A DNA stretch of 64,000 nucleotides, from the NCBI RefSeq assembly GCF_002288925.2, contig NW_022098067.1, positions 1,446,707 through 1,510,706 on the forward strand, given 5' to 3'. The stretch comes from Delphinapterus leucas. Its lineage: Eukaryota; Chordata; Mammalia; Artiodactyla; Monodontidae. Made by a program: the position numbers and the translations under genes. Positions within the stretch are counted from its first letter, which is position 1. Each line of letters starts with the position of its first letter. Below are positions 1 through 12,339 of this stretch, in pieces. The notes beneath the pieces were generated by a model. The model did not search any database, was not told the origin of the DNA, and worked only from the letters and a program-made list of their open reading frames with translations.

Positions 1-178
1 AGAGGTTCTCAAAGTGTGTTTCCCGGATGAGCAGCATGAGTATCTCCTGGGAATGTGAAAATGCAAATCCTTATCTCACCGAAGAATCAGAAACTCAGAG
101 GATGGGGTCCAGCAATCTGTATAAGAATCCCTGCAAGTGATTCTGATGCATTCTTAAAGTTGAGAGACACTAATTTAA
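1..178 (+). mobile_element. MER5A-like hAT-Charlie element
   Basis: The sequence follows the MER5A consensus I know: it opens with gttctcaaagtgtg, then gcagcat and cctgggaa, then aatcagaaactc and tccagcaatctgt, and ends at gattctgatgca and the terminal repeat near 175. It is a short non-autonomous DNA transposon shared by placental mammals, diverged and possibly cut at its left end by the window. Confidence 0.85.
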
Positions 179-197
179 TCTTATGCCTTTTTTTTTA

Positions 198-379
198 AGA
201 TTTTTTGATGTGGACAATTTTTAAACTCTTTATTGAATTTGTTATAATATTGCTTCCGTTTTATGTTTTGTTTTTTGGCCTCGAGGCATAGTGGGATCTT
301 AACTCCCTGACCAGGGATTGAACCCACACCCCCTGCATTGGAAGGTGAAGTCTTAACCACTGGACCACCAGGGGAGTCT
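198..379 (-). mobile_element. CHR-type tRNA-Glu SINE, flanked by target-site duplication
   Basis: Read on the minus strand it begins with the head ccctggtggtccagtggtta, followed by the box-B-like gggttcaatccctgg, typical of tRNA-Glu-derived SINEs of Cetartiodactyla. It ends in an AT-rich tail. Imperfect 18-bp direct repeats (cttatgccttttttttta at 180-197, cttattcctttcttttta at 380-397) mark the insertion, which abuts the MER5A-like element. Confidence 0.85.
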
Positions 380-619
380 CTTATTCCTTTCTTTTTAATC
401 CCCTATTAATGCTCCTTCCCAAGAACCAAACCCAGCCAGAAGCTGGAGGGAACCAGAGTCAATTCCATTAGGATCAGCCTCGTGGGACAGAACCAGTTAT
501 AGAATGTTGAAGAGAGAATCTGGAGGTGCAAAGGCAAGGCATACAGCACAGCCCTGCACCCACCAGTTTTCTGTCTTAACATCACTGGCTGTTCCTGCTG
601 GTCATTCACTATCCCTTAA

Positions 620-1180
620 CCTCTTAATCAAGGATGCACCAGGGGCTTTAGCCTCGTTTCTATTTACTCTCAGTCCCCTTGTGATTTCATCCAATATTCT
701 GCATTTAAATGCAATCTCAATCTATATATCACAAATAGCCAAATCACATCTCTAGCCCCAACTCTTTCCCTGAACCTTGGACTAGCAAATCCAACTATTT
801 ACTTGATGCCTACATGGATGCTTAACAGGCACCCTTAATTTAACATGTCCAAGATTAAGCTCCAGATCTCCCACAGGCAAACCTCCTCTTCTCACAATAT
901 TCCCCATCTCAGTTAATGGAAACTCCATCAGACCTTTCACTCAGCCCCAAACTTTGGAGTCATCCTTAATTTCATCTTTCTTCTAACATCCTGCATCCTA
1001 TCCATAAAGAAATCTTGACAGTTTTATTTTCCAAATATATCTAGGATCTGAGCAATTTTTTACATTCCCTATTGCTACCAGTGATCTAGGCCACCATGAT
1101 CTCTTGCCTGTATTACTGTTGCATTAACCACCTCCAGATTTGTCTCCTGGCCTCTGCCCCTACCCCCTTTCGTCTATTCT
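620..1180 (+). mobile_element. L2 LINE relic, left part
   Basis: The text follows old L2 sequence: ttggagtcatccttaattt, then atcctatccataaagaaatc, ccaaatatatctaggatctg and ccaccatgatctcttgcctg. It is split at 1180 by a CHR SINE and resumes at 1573. Boundaries are approximate. Confidence 0.65.
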
Positions 1181-1563
1181 ATTTAACTATTTATTTTATT
1201 TATTTTTGGCTGTGTGGGGTCTTAGTTGTGGCACATGGGATCTTCGTTGAGTCGTGTGGGCTCTTCATTGTGGTGCACGGACTTCTCTCTAGTTGTGGCA
1301 TGAGGGTTTTTCTCTCTCTAGTTGTGGCGCCTGGGCTCCAGAGCATGTGGTCTCTGTAGTTGTGGCAGGCGGGCTCCAGAGCACATGGGCTCTGTAGTTT
1401 GCGGCACGTGGGTTCTCTAGTTGAGGTGCATGAGCTCAGTAGTTGTGGCGCGGGCTTAGTTGCTCCACGGCATGTGGGATCTTAGTTCCCTGACCAGGGA
1501 TCGAACCTGCGTCCCCTGCATTGTAAGGTGGATTCTGTACCACTGGACCACCAAGGAAGTCCT
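1181..1563 (-). mobile_element. CHR-1-type SINE inserted in L2
   Basis: On the minus strand the head reads gacttccttggtggtccagt and the body has the repeated gtggc and tagttg modules of long CHR-1 copies, ending in an AT-rich tail at low coordinates. A perfect 9-bp target-site duplication, gtctattct, lies at 1172-1180 and 1564-1572. It interrupts the L2 relic, so it is younger than that. Confidence 0.88.
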
Positions 1564-1572
1564 GTCTATTCT

Positions 1573-1720
1573 TAACATAGCCAGAATTATTTACATCTGA
1601 GTCAAAATGTCATTTCTCACCTCAAAATCCTATAGTGACTTCAGGCATCAGCCAAGCTAGGTTATAGCTCAGTATCAGAAGCAGAAATAACAACATCTAA
1701 TACCACAGATTTTTCTTTCT
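1573..1720 (+). mobile_element. L2 LINE relic, right part
   Basis: Continuation of the L2 copy broken by the SINE: aaatgtcatttctcacctca followed by aaaatcctatagtgacttc, which is the expected next part of L2. The right end is unclear. Confidence 0.5.
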
Positions 1721-1850
1721 TTCTAATGTGGGTCACCAGGGGCTCCATGCAACATAGTCACTCAGGGTACCAGGGTGATAGAGGCTCTACCTTGACGTAC
1801 AATTCATCATCACTGCAGCAGTGGGAAGGGGATGGAAAATAGTGTTTTTT

Positions 1851-2060
1851 GTTTGTTTGTTTGTTTTTGCGGTACGCGGGCCTCTCACTGTTGTGGCCTC
1901 TCCCGTTGCGAAGCACAGCCTCCGGACGCGCAGGCTCAGTGGCCATGGCTCATAGGCCCAGCCGCTCCGCGGCATGCGGGATCTTCCCGGACCGGGGCAC
2001 GAACCCGTGTCCCCTGCATCGGCAGGCGGACTCCCAACAACTGCGCCACCAGGGAAGCCC
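1851..2060 (-). mobile_element. CHR-2 SINE
   Basis: On the minus strand the copy opens gggcttccctggtggcgcag and runs through the conserved cctgtgct and gtgagaggcccgcgtaccgc end into an (AAAC)n tail, seen as (gttt)n at 1849-1866. It is typical of cetacean CHR-2. Several open frames here are translations of the SINE. Confidence 0.9.
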
Positions 2061-2639
2061 TAGGCAGTGGTTTTTAAAGATTCCACTCCCACCCAGAAGT
2101 GACACATTCCACTTCCACTCCCATTTCATTGGCCAAACAAAGGTGCCTTGCTGTGCAACAAACCGCTACAAGATCTCAGTGGCATGCAACAACAGGAATA
2201 AATGCAGGCTGGCTGGGAGTCAGCTAATATAGACTTGGCTAGGCTGGGTGGCCTGCTTTAAGCTACAAGTCATCTGTGATAGCTTTGTTGAACATGTTTC
2301 CCATCTTCCTCCTAGGGTGGTGGGCAGACAGGACATGTTTTTTCATGGTGATGACAGAAATGCTGACAGAAACGCAAGAAGGCAAGTGCATCTCAAGCTC
2401 TCATTTGCATCATGTCTACTTATATCCTGTTGATGAAAGCAAGTCATGTGACCAAAACCACAGCCAACAGGTAGAGAAGTATACTCTGTGTACAGAGAAG
2501 CCAGGGCATGGGTGTGGATACAAAGCAGTGAAGACTTGGGGCAAACGACAGAATCTGTCACACATAGCCATATCTGGCTTTAAGGGAACAGGGAAATATA
2601 ATCCTCCTTGTGTGCCTAGAAGGATGATTGAAAACATTT

Positions 2640-3150
2640 GTTGAACACCACTAAAAATCTTCAGTGGTATGAGTCAAAGTCCTTACAATGGCTTAAAGGT
2701 TTGATGAAACCTGGCTTCTACCAGCTTCCTAACTTCACCTCTACCACTCAATCTAGCTCATGGCATTCCAGCCCCACACCAAGCAAGTTCTTACCTCAGG
2801 GCCTTTGCACTTACAATTCATTCTGCCAGGGATACTCTTTTATTAGATATTTGCATGACTTTATCTCTTATGTCCTTTGGGCCTTTACTTTAGATGAACA
2901 ACTTATCTGACATTGAATTCCCCTCCGCTACTGATCCTCTTTCCCTGCTTTTATTTATATGTAGCCATAACGCTTATTTCCTTCTCACATACGCATATAC
3001 ATCTTACTTATTTATCTGTCTCCCCTCACTATAAGCTCCATAAGGACAGGGATTTTGATCTGTTTTGTTCACTATCCCTAGAATCTATAATTGTATCTGG
3101 CCTATAGACATGTATATATTTAATAACATTTTGTTAAATAAATGAATGAC
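2640..3150 (+). mobile_element. L2 LINE 3' end relic
   Basis: Diagnostic L2 phrases occur in order: cctcagggcctttgcactta, ttctgccagggatactctt, cataaggacagggattttga, and the 3' end with aataaatgaatgac. The open frames it contains are remnants or chance. Confidence 0.7.
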
Positions 3151-3390
3151 TATCTTGGAAGTTGATATTTTTTGTCATCAGAAACAGTTATTGCCTTTGT
3201 ATTTCAAAAGTTGACTGGGGGATTCTGCTGCCTTTGTAGCCTCATTCAGCCCAGTCTGACTGATGGCCCCTCCACATTTACCACAATCTCCTCTCCTGGC
3301 AATATCGTTTGGCAAAGGCAACTTTAGAGAACAAATGGGAAACTTCACAAGAAGCCAGGATCTTGTTGCTAACATCATCCTCTAAAGTCA

Positions 3391-3625
3391 GTGGTTCTCA
3401 CATGGGGATAAATTTTTCCCTCTGAGGGACATTTGGCAAGATCTGGAGACATTTTTGATTGCCACTAATGGGGGAAAAGTGCTGCTGGCATCTAGTAAGT
3501 AGAGACCAAGAATGATGCTAAATAACTTGCAATGCATGGGACAGCCCCTACCCCCAGCCCCCACATCAAAGATTATCCGGCCCCAAGTGTCAATAGCTCT
3601 GAACTTGAGAAACCCTGACCTGGTC
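3391..3625 (+). mobile_element. MER20-like hAT-Charlie element
   Basis: It begins agtggttctcacatgggg, continues with ggacatttggcaagatctgg, tggcatctagtaagtagaga and gggacagcccctaccc, and closes with gagaaaccctga, following MER20 almost end to end. It is a non-autonomous placental DNA transposon. Confidence 0.85.
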
Positions 3626-3639
3626 ACCTTGGGTCTGAA

Positions 3640-3805
3640 AGTTGCTTCAGATAATCAATGTTTTTCTACCTATCAGTTTTAGACTGTAAGTACCACAAGG
3701 GCAACAGTTGAAATGGTATCATTCACTGGTACATTCCTAGCAGTGTATACAGTGTCTGAAATATAGCAGGTTCTCAAAAAATAATTGTTGAATGAGTTAA
3801 TGAAA
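3640..3805 (+). mobile_element. L2/MIR-like 3' end relic
   Basis: Sequence such as ccacaagggcaacag, then gtgtctgaaatatagcaggt and aattgttgaatgag, matches the 3' terminus of L2-type elements. It is short and diverged. Confidence 0.5.
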
Positions 3806-4639
3806 AAAGGCATCATATTAAAACACTAGATATATTCTAGACACGGTAAGTACTACGATGATGATTAAGCTGTGCCTGGCTTCCTTTACTCTAAGTTCAA
3901 ATTTAGACCTATACTATTCACAGCTCTGTGGCTTTTAGCCCATTTTCAACATCTATGAGAAGAAAAAGGAAAGTCATATTAGTCCCAGTCTTGTGCAAAA
4001 GCTTATATATTTTGTTAAAATGTCTGCTGAAGTGATGTTTCCTCCTATGGATGAAACAGAATGACTTTAGTTACTGTAGAACCTAGGGGTGAGCTTGAGG
4101 TATTGGAATTCAGAGAATTATTTTTAGTTTGTTTTTGAATACATTTTGGGGTAAATAGTTGACCAAAATATTTCCCTTTTTTTTTTTTTCAATTTATACA
4201 CTTGCTGATTTGGTCCAGGCTTTTCTCCACTGCAGGCTTCAGATGAGTGGCAGATGTATTTCTCTGCAAAACTAATTTGTCAATCTGCGTACCATTTCTT
4301 CTCAGATCTTTATACTCAAGTGTCTCCATTTAGGCATGTGCATATACAGGGGCAATTAGTTTATCACACCAACCTTCAGCTTTTACTTATGTAAAAACCA
4401 AGATCTATTTGGTGTTCAGATAAGGTTTGCTTGGGGAAAAAATCAGTTTGTTTTTTGTTAAACAAAATGAGGGTTTCAGGGAATAACCAAGGTGATTTAC
4501 TCCTACATATTGAGAGCACACTTTGCCCAGAGACACAGAAATGAACTTAAAAAATAATCTCAACCCCAGAATCTAGAGTTTAGTAAAAGAATGTGAGTTT
4601 GAAGGAAAATACTGGGTCTTCCATCCCCCAACCCTCTTT

Positions 4640-5450
4640 TTATCAATATCTTCCCCATTGAGTTAAAAGATTCTAACATTTACCGAGAAGTCCTGGATCC
4701 CTGGAGACATCCTAGACTCCTCTCTTTCCCTTACACCTATATTTAAAGCTTTGTTTTTCAAATATGTCCTGAAACTGTCTGCTTCTCATTTCTCTACTTC
4801 AGCCTCCCTAGATGGAGCCTCCTACCCTTCTTGAGCCTGTTTCCATAAATGGTCTATCACCTTCAACTCTTGTTTTCCTACGATCAACTTTCTACACAGT
4901 GAGAGATCTTTTCATAACTTGTCATATTATTTCACTTCCCTCCTCAAAACCCTCTAAGGACTTCCCAATGTACTCAGAATAGAAACTCCTTACCGTGACC
5001 TTCAAGATCCCATATGAATTGCCCTGCCTACTTCTTTCACCTCTGGTGTCTTACAGCTGAGTTCCTTGCTCACCTGACCCTAGCCCTCTCCCTGTTCCTC
5101 ACATGTTCCCTAGCTTGTTTCTGCCCCAGAGTTGCAAGTACTATTCCCTTTTCCTAGAATCCTATTCCCCAAGATATTTCTACCCATTATTTCCTCACCT
5201 CCTTTAGGTCTCAGCAAAAATGTCACCTCCTTAAAACAGAGACCTTCCTTTGCCTAACTTGCTTTGTTTGTCTTATAGCACTTGTTATATGAAATTATAT
5301 ATGTGTTTATTTTCTGTTTCTACCTTGGTGCAAATTCACTGAGAGCTAGAACATTGTGTTGTTCTTTATCCCTGGTGCCTAGAATTGTGCCTACCTTATA
5401 GTAGATGCTCAATTATGATTAATTAAATGAATGAAGCTGGATCAGAATGT
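4640..5450 (+). mobile_element. L2 LINE relic
   Basis: A fairly long L2 copy. Successive landmarks are cctagactcctctctttccc, acttccctcctcaaaaccct, gaccttcaagatcccatatg, cctcctttaggtctcagc, and the 3' end tagtagatgctcaattatga followed by aatgaatgaa. No open frame remains. Confidence 0.7.
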
Positions 5451-5539
5451 TCAGTGACGACCTCAAGGTCCATGTTTGGAATTGTAATTGGGACGACTTT
5501 ATGAAGAAATTATTTAGTTTTCCTCCTGTCCAATGAGTT

Positions 5540-5840
5540 GGACAGATAGTGTTGCAATGTGATTAAGGATGTGGGTTGCAGAGGAACTGCCTAGAGTTTA
5601 CTACTTGCTGACCTTGGGTAATTTACTTAAACTCTCCATGCTTTACTTTTTCATCTTTATAAAACATAACAGGCATGATAACATTGTTTTATAATAAAAA
5701 TGTTGCATGCATTAATTTTTTATTTTCATAAGACCCATTTATATTGGGTTATTATGAGAATTAAGCAAATACATGTAAGCATCAGAAAAATTCCTAGCAC
5801 ATTGTAAACACTCCATAAATGGGCACTGATATTACAGTTA
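5540..5840 (-). mobile_element. MIR SINE relic
   Basis: Reverse orientation MIR: gattaaggatgtgggttgca, then gaccttgggtaatttactta, aactctccatgc, attatgagaattaagcaaat and cctagcacattgtaaacact. An AT-rich patch interrupts the middle. Confidence 0.65.
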
Positions 5841-6866
5841 ATATCCATTATTTGCAGCTTGTGTATTTGCAAATTTGCCCACTCTTTAAAATTTATATGT
5901 AACTCCAAAATTAATACACGAAGTATTTTTGTCGTCATTTGCAGACGTGCAGAGTGGTGAAAAATTTGAGCTGTCCAACACATGTTCCCAGCTGAGGCCA
6001 AACAAGGCAACACACTGCCCTCTTGTTTCAGCTCTCATCCTGTAAACAAATGTCCTTTTAGTGACATGCTTTGCATTTTTGTGCTGATTTTGGCATCTAA
6101 AATAGCCCCAAAGTGTAGCTGAAGTGCTGTCTGGTGTTCCCAAGCACAGGAAGGCTGTGATGCACCTTATGCTGAAAATATGTGTTAGACAAGCTTCATT
6201 TAGGCATGAGTTATAGTGCTGTTGGCTGTGAGTTCAATGTTAATGGATCAATAATATTTATTAAAATAAGGTTTCCTTAATCATAAACACACGTAAAACA
6301 AGGTTATGCATCTATCAGTTGATGAAAAAGTAGTGACTAGAGGCTCCTAGGAACCTAAGCCTGTATTTCCCTTCAGAGCTGTGATTCAGTATTTGCTAAC
6401 TCAGTGTTCATGGTGATAAGAACCAACTGTTTCTCTCTCCTTCCACTCACTAATTAAGCTCTGCAGCAGGTAATTTTCATTCAAAACTTCCATTTCATCA
6501 CAACTCTTCCCTCCACAATACTTCACCATCTGACTCACACCTCAACCACTTGATATTCTCAGAGAACCCAAGAGAGGGATTTGTCCAGACATCAAGACCC
6601 ACAGGAATGAGGGACTCTCTCAGGACCCTCAGCTAGCTTCTCTATGTTGGTGTCATTTTTCCCTCTCTCCCTTTGTAGTATGACTTTTTCTGGTCTTTTT
6701 GGTCTATGTGGAAGGAGTATGGCTGCCAATAGCCATTGATTTTTACATTCCACCTTCCAAATAACCAAAGAGAGACTGTCTGGATCTCTTCTCAGTTTCA
6801 CATATCCTGAGAAAGACTTAGATCCCTGCTTAGATCAAGTGCCACAACCCTAGATATTCAGCTGAG

Positions 6867-6868
<2 letters not shown>

Positions 6869-6904
<36 letters not shown>
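6869..6904. repeat. (TG)18 microsatellite
   Basis: An uninterrupted TG dinucleotide run of 36 bases lies in intergenic sequence. Confidence 0.97.
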
Positions 6905-6905
<1 letters not shown>

Positions 6906-6954
6906 GCTGTGAAGTGTTATTGTGGCTGCAACATTGTGGGTGATGTCTAGAGTC

Positions 6955-7165
6955 TAGAGCTGCATTGTCTGATACTGTAGCCACTAGTCACATGTGGCTA
7001 TTTACCTTTAAATGTAAATTAATTAAAATTGAGTACAGTTAAACAGTCTTCAGCCCTACAGTCACATTTCAAGTGCTCAACAGCCTCATGTAGCTAGTGG
7101 CTACAGTACTGGACAGTGCAGATATAGAACACTTGCATCATCACAAATTTCTATTGCACAGTGCC
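6955..7165. mobile_element. Palindromic hAT-like non-autonomous DNA element
   Basis: The two halves are near inverted repeats: gtagccactagtcacatgtg on the left against catgtagctagtggctac on the right. The outer ends read gctgcattgtctgatact and, inverted, agtactggacagtgcag. This is the form of widespread mammalian hAT MITEs. A second copy of the same family is at 20220-20425. Confidence 0.6.
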
Positions 7166-7239
7166 ACTAAAGATAAAGTGGGTTTTCCCAGAAAGGGAGT
7201 GGAGGTAGGGGTGTTTCTGGGCAGTTAAATCGGTAGGTT

Positions 7240-8060
7240 TCTCCTACATCTTCTCTGCAATACTTGATAAAACTTGCCCAGTCCCCTTGGAACAATTTCC
7301 TCCTCTGGCAGTCGGGATATTTTTATACTCTTGCAATTGCCCTGTGATCCCTTTTCTCCTCAATCTTCACCCTCCTCTAAGTGACTCAACCATCCCTGTG
7401 GCTTTTAATAGCTACATGTGGATGACTCTTAAATTTACGTATTATTCCCAGACCCCTCTTCTGAGCTTGAGACCCACTGACCTAACTTCCTACTTCGTAT
7501 CTTCAACTGGATACGTCAAAGACCATTTGGCATTAGTATCTTACATTGAATTCTTGATATACAAATCTCCTCCTCTTCCCGTCTCCAGTCTCAACAAATG
7601 GCATCTCTATCGGCCTAGTTTGTTATGCCAGAAGCCTTGGAAAAATCCTTGACATCTTCCTTCACTTCTCTCTCCACACCCAATCCATCACTGACTGGTT
7701 GATTAAACATTCAAAATATTTCTCTAATCTAGTCACCCTTTTTTTTTTTCATTTCTAATGCGACATTCTCCTTCTACTTTTCCCCTGGTTAATATTTATT
7801 CAATTTTCTGTTTCTGCTTCGATGTCATTTTCTTAAGGAATCCCTTCCTGCACCTGATCTAAATTCTACCTTTTAACGTCATCCCATATTATGCTTTTCT
7901 TTCCACAAATATAATGAATTATTTTTTGTTTAATATCTACCCTTCCTTATCTAGTTTGATAAGAGCAGGAAACATGGCTGTTTTATTGTTCTCTAAATCT
8001 GTTATGTCTCACACTTAATGAGGGCTAGTTAGCCCTTGGTTAGTATTTATCAAATTTTTG
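7240..8060 (+). mobile_element. L2 LINE relic
   Basis: L2-like phrases include cacccaatccatcactgact, aatatttctctaatctagtc and the 3' region catggctgttttattgttct. It is diverged; the 121-codon open frame at 7287-7652 has no coding signature and lies in this relic. Confidence 0.5.
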
Positions 8061-8524
8061 GAACACGTATTTCTGAGCCTTGTGAATTCCTCTTTTTTCT
8101 TCTTCTCTGTGGTCATGGATGTCCTTTAGGTTCTGTTCTTTATCTTCTCGTGATTTCAGCCTTGCCACTCTAAGGATGACTCCCAGTAAACATTACAAGC
8201 CCTGGCTTTTCTGGGAGACATGATCTCTTCTCTCAAAATTACCCTCTCTTCCTGCCTCCCCAGTTTTCTGAGAATACTCTCAAAATTCCAACCCACATGC
8301 TTCTCTCTTCCAGGACACCCCCAAGCCTGCATTGCCCTCCGCATTCAGCCATTACGACTGTTGAATCCTCTTGTTAACGTCTTTTGCGGTTGGTTAGTCT
8401 TAGTCTAGGCAAACAGCACCTCCTAGAGATTTTTAACGCACAGCCTGCACAACCACAGGGGACCTACATGCCTTCCTGTCTCTGAGGTCTCACTTTTGTC
8501 CTTACTGTCTCACCCCTAGTGTTG

Positions 8525-9150
8525 TCAAACCCAAGTGTGTGTGCCTAACACACAGTCAGACCAAACAAACCAAAATGTAGGAGTTTGGAGCCAAGAAAAG
8601 ATTATTTGTTGTAGGGCCATGAAAGGAGAATGGGGCGGCTCATGCTCAAAAGACCTGAACTCTCTGATGGGTTTCAGGGAAGAGGTTTTTATAGGCAAAA
8701 TTTGGGAGGAGGACAGCGGGGTGTGTGTGACTCTCCTCTGACTGGTTGGTGGTGAGGTAACAGGGTGGTGTTCCAGGAATCTCAATCATCAGCCTTCTGG
8801 TTCCAACCAGTCTGGGGTCCAAGATCTTGTGCTCAGCCTGAAGTCCTCTTCCATGTGGGCTGGGGCCTTAGTTCCTGTAGAAGAACTCAGAGATGTGTAT
8901 CAAACTGTTATGCACATCCATCCCTCCAGGAGGAACTAGGACCAGGACCCATCCCTGCACTATTTTTGTTTCTGCATCCTCTCACTCCCCTAATTAGTAA
9001 CTGTTTGAATCTGCCCTTTGGAACTCAAAGAAGGTCTAGGAGGTGAAAGCCATCTTCCTATAAACAAGAAATGGGGGACACAGAGAGCGCTTTGTACCTG
9101 GGTGAGGGGCACCACAGGGTCCTGCTCAGTTTCAATCCCCCCTTTTCTTT
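8525..9150 (-). mobile_element. ERV1-type solitary LTR (inactive)
   Basis: The stretch from agtttggagccaagaaaaga through ctgatgggtttcagggaaga, tctgactggttggtggtgag, ttccaggaatctcaatcatc and gggccttagttcctgtag to ggggcaccacagggtcctg matches a mammalian ERV LTR family lying antisense. No gag, pol or env frame is attached, so it appears to be a solo LTR. Boundaries and subfamily were not resolved. Confidence 0.5.
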
Positions 9151-9356
9151 GATACTTCTCAACCTTGAGGGGTGGCAGAAGAACTCGGTTTTAGGGGGAC
9201 CTGGTTTCACTACAACTTTAAGAGTTTCATAATTTGTATCCCTACCTCTGTCCTTCCTGCAGACTGCCACTTTCCAAAATACAGAATTGCAGAATTGTTC
9301 TGTTGGAAGGACCTGTAGAACATCTTATCCTTCTAATTTGTAAATGAGGAAACATA

Positions 9357-9437
9357 GGTCCAGAAAGTGGCAGACTTGTTACTATACCCAAGGCCTTCTA
9401 ACTTTGTCTCTGATGCATTATGACACTTGCAGCCCCC
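9357..9437. repeat. 81-bp direct repeat, copy 1
   Basis: This segment (ggtccagaaagtggcagact to gcagccccc) recurs at 11359-11439, exactly 2002 bp away, with roughly seven differences. The sequence on either side does not match. The left flank here looks like the end of a MIR-type relic (ttgtaaatgaggaaacatag). Confidence 0.85.
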
Positions 9438-9439
9438 AC

Positions 9440-11358
9440 TATGCTCAGAAGCCCCCATGGCTTCCTCTACCATGTGTAAAAGACAAAGCTTTTGGCTAAC
9501 CAGCCACAGAAGACTTTGCATAATCAGGTACTTATCTACCTTTTCAAACATACCACCAATTGTTCCTCTATATAGCTTACTTTCCTTTCTGCCACTTTAC
9601 TCTCTGGTCTTTGAACTGCCCACATTTACCTTATGTATTTTTGCTGAGGGATCTTTAGGTTTTTTGTTGCTGTTGTTGTTTATCTCACCTAGAACATCTT
9701 TCTCTAGTTTTATCCCCTGTTGTGGATCTTGCATTTTAAAATTCAAAGCATACATGCATTTTAAAACATTTTGTTGTTGAATGAATATATGAAACATTTA
9801 GCCAGTTTTCCTCATATTGCCTATGGCTAAATTCCTTTTGATAGAAGTCAATAACATTCATAACCATATTTTGAAGTTTACACAAAAAATGGACAATATT
9901 GGGAAATATTTACTTGACGTGTTCAATTCTCAAAATGCAGTGATTTCTTAACATTTGGCAGTTTTAACCTACTAATTGCTCAATTGGTAAACCATGCATT
10001 TGACCTCCTGATCTCCTTAAATGACCCCATCTCCTGTGCCTTCCCAAAGTACACATCGCTCCTGACTTTCTCTGACTTGAAGTCTGGTGAGTAGAGACTG
10101 GTGAGAAAGAGGAGCAATGAGGAAGTCACAAGGAGAAAAGGAAAGGCTAGAAGATACTTGAAGAGAATGAATTTGTAATATTGCCTCAATCAAAGATAGA
10201 GATTAGAGAATATGACACAGAGACCTGAATTCTTAAAAGAGAATTTGTATTACAGTCATTATTTAAAATATAAATTGAACCCAAGAGTGATTTTAACATT
10301 TGGTTTCTGGCCACTAAGCCTGGAAACCAGTATTCAACAGTTTAAAATAATTAGAAAATCAAATAGCTTTATTAGAAAATGAAGATTTCTTGGCCCATAA
10401 CTTGCTGCACTGAATATATTAGCCTTTATTATGGACTCAGCTCCCCTCTGTTCTAATGCGATCTACTAAAGAATTTTTAGAGATCTCTATAGAATTAAAA
10501 TTTACTTAAAAAAGATAAAAATTAACTTGCAAATTCTGAACTATAACGTGAACATCAAGCACAAAGTCTTAAATTAAGTGATTAGTTGCTTATCCATTGT
10601 TGATAAACTATGATATTTGGGAGATATCCCAGTGTATTATGTTAAGTTCTAAAGGCCTGTGTAGTCTTTAAGTAAGTTGATCATTAAAAAACAACAGAAT
10701 TTAAGTGAATGTCAATAAAACCAGTGAATTATAAATATTCTCTCTTCTAGCATATTTGATCAGAGCTGTCAATAAATAAAATTGTATTGCCTAGAATTTC
10801 AGGCATGAATACTAATCTATGAATTTAATTTAATGTTCTATCAGAGGACCCTAGGAGAATATGAAAACTTTGGACATCTGTTGAGTTACTAATATAAAAC
10901 TGGACACATGCACCTTTCAGGAAATAAAATGAAATTCTTAATGTATTTGCATTAAAATACTTTATATATATATATGGCTAGCATGATTTTTGTACATGAA
11001 AATCCAGGTTAGCTAAATGAACTACTCTACATCCTTCCCCATTTTTCCTCATACTTTGACTCACACGTTAGCTGGTATTTCCGATAGTAAAATTGATTCT
11101 TGCCACAGAATACATGTCTCTACTCCCTTTCCCCAAACTCAAAACCACTAAACTAAATAAAGTGGCAGAGTTTCATCCAACCCTGTGCCGCTGTCATCCT
11201 GTCTCCAGTGGGATGATGATGAGGACTGAGCTAGGAGCAAAAGCAAAATTTCTTGCAGAGAGAAGAGCTCTCTTCAGATTTGCGCCCCCACTCTCGCCGC
11301 CCCTGCCCCCCACCAACACGTCACACACCAAACTCTATAGGAGTGTAGCCCCTAAACT
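9440..11358. other. Intergenic sequence without recognised genes
   Basis: AT-rich, apparently unique intergenic DNA with short open frames on both strands that show no coding character. The only structure noted is a short TA run at 10964-10976. The same holds for 11440-12340. Confidence 0.6.
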
Positions 11359-11439
11359 GGTCCAGAAAGTGGCAGACTTGTCACTATACCCAAGGCCTTC
11401 TAGCTTTCTCTCTGATGCACTATGATATTTGCAGCCCCC
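11359..11439. repeat. 81-bp direct repeat, copy 2
   Basis: Second copy of the segment at 9357-9437, with about 92 percent identity by eye. It sits in otherwise unrelated sequence. Confidence 0.85.
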
Positions 11440-12339
11440 CAACTGCTGGGAGGAAAAGTCCCCAACGCCCACCGATCACTACCCAGGAATCCTTACAAAT
11501 GCTACCAGATTGATCATCTGCCTTCACATGATTTGAGATGGTTCGTAATTTACTGTCCAGCTGAAAGCACTCATGTTATGAAGGAAAACTACGTATGATC
11601 TTTAAATCTATTATTTAAAAATATTTTTGGTCACTTTAATGTACGCTTTAGGTTCAGGCATTATTTGGGGGGGGTTGTTTCCAAATAATGAAATAAAGTA
11701 TTGATTATAAACAACTGAGCTTATAACACTTGCCCACCAGCTGGGGTGTCCATCTAGAGGGGAAAAGGTGTGAGGGTGGACATAATGTTATTGATTCCAG
11801 GTCCGCAAGGAGAGAGAGGCTGTGTACTCTCCAAAGTAAGGAATGTCAGAGGAGAATATCTTTCATTAAAAGGCCTGCAGGGAACAAACAGTCAAACAAA
11901 GAAGCAACAACAGCAGCAAGAAAACAACAAAGCCCAAGTCCCACTTAATTTCCGGTTTCCGGTGGCTTCAGGAAGGGACAAAGTAAAAGCCTGTTTTCAG
12001 GGAACAACGTTCTAAAATACTGTTTATTTTAGAAAAACCAGGCCTGCAGAAATCACCCAATCTTGTCACTCCAAGCAGCTGCATGTGTTTGGGGAAGTAA
12101 GTTTGTAACATTGTGCACCTTTCAAAACTGCAGTTGAGTACTAAATAATGGAGTTTTGTTCGTAAGCAATATTTATTTCTCATGAAGATAGGAGGCATAT
12201 TACATTTGTTATAGAAAATGCTACAAGATGAAAAAGCTGCATGTTACTGATATGACAAAAAACATGAACAATTCTACTTACAAAAGTGCTCTGCCCTATA
12301 AGAACATATTGAACAGAAGGCATTATTCCAGGTGTGTGA

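Noticed and set aside
1096..1359. 87-codon open frame, plus strand
   Set aside because: It reads through L2 into the CHR-1 SINE; the peptide is SINE-derived.
8525..9150. Possible provirus genes around the LTR-like sequence
   Set aside because: No gag, pol or env coding remnants were seen; it appears to be a solo LTR.
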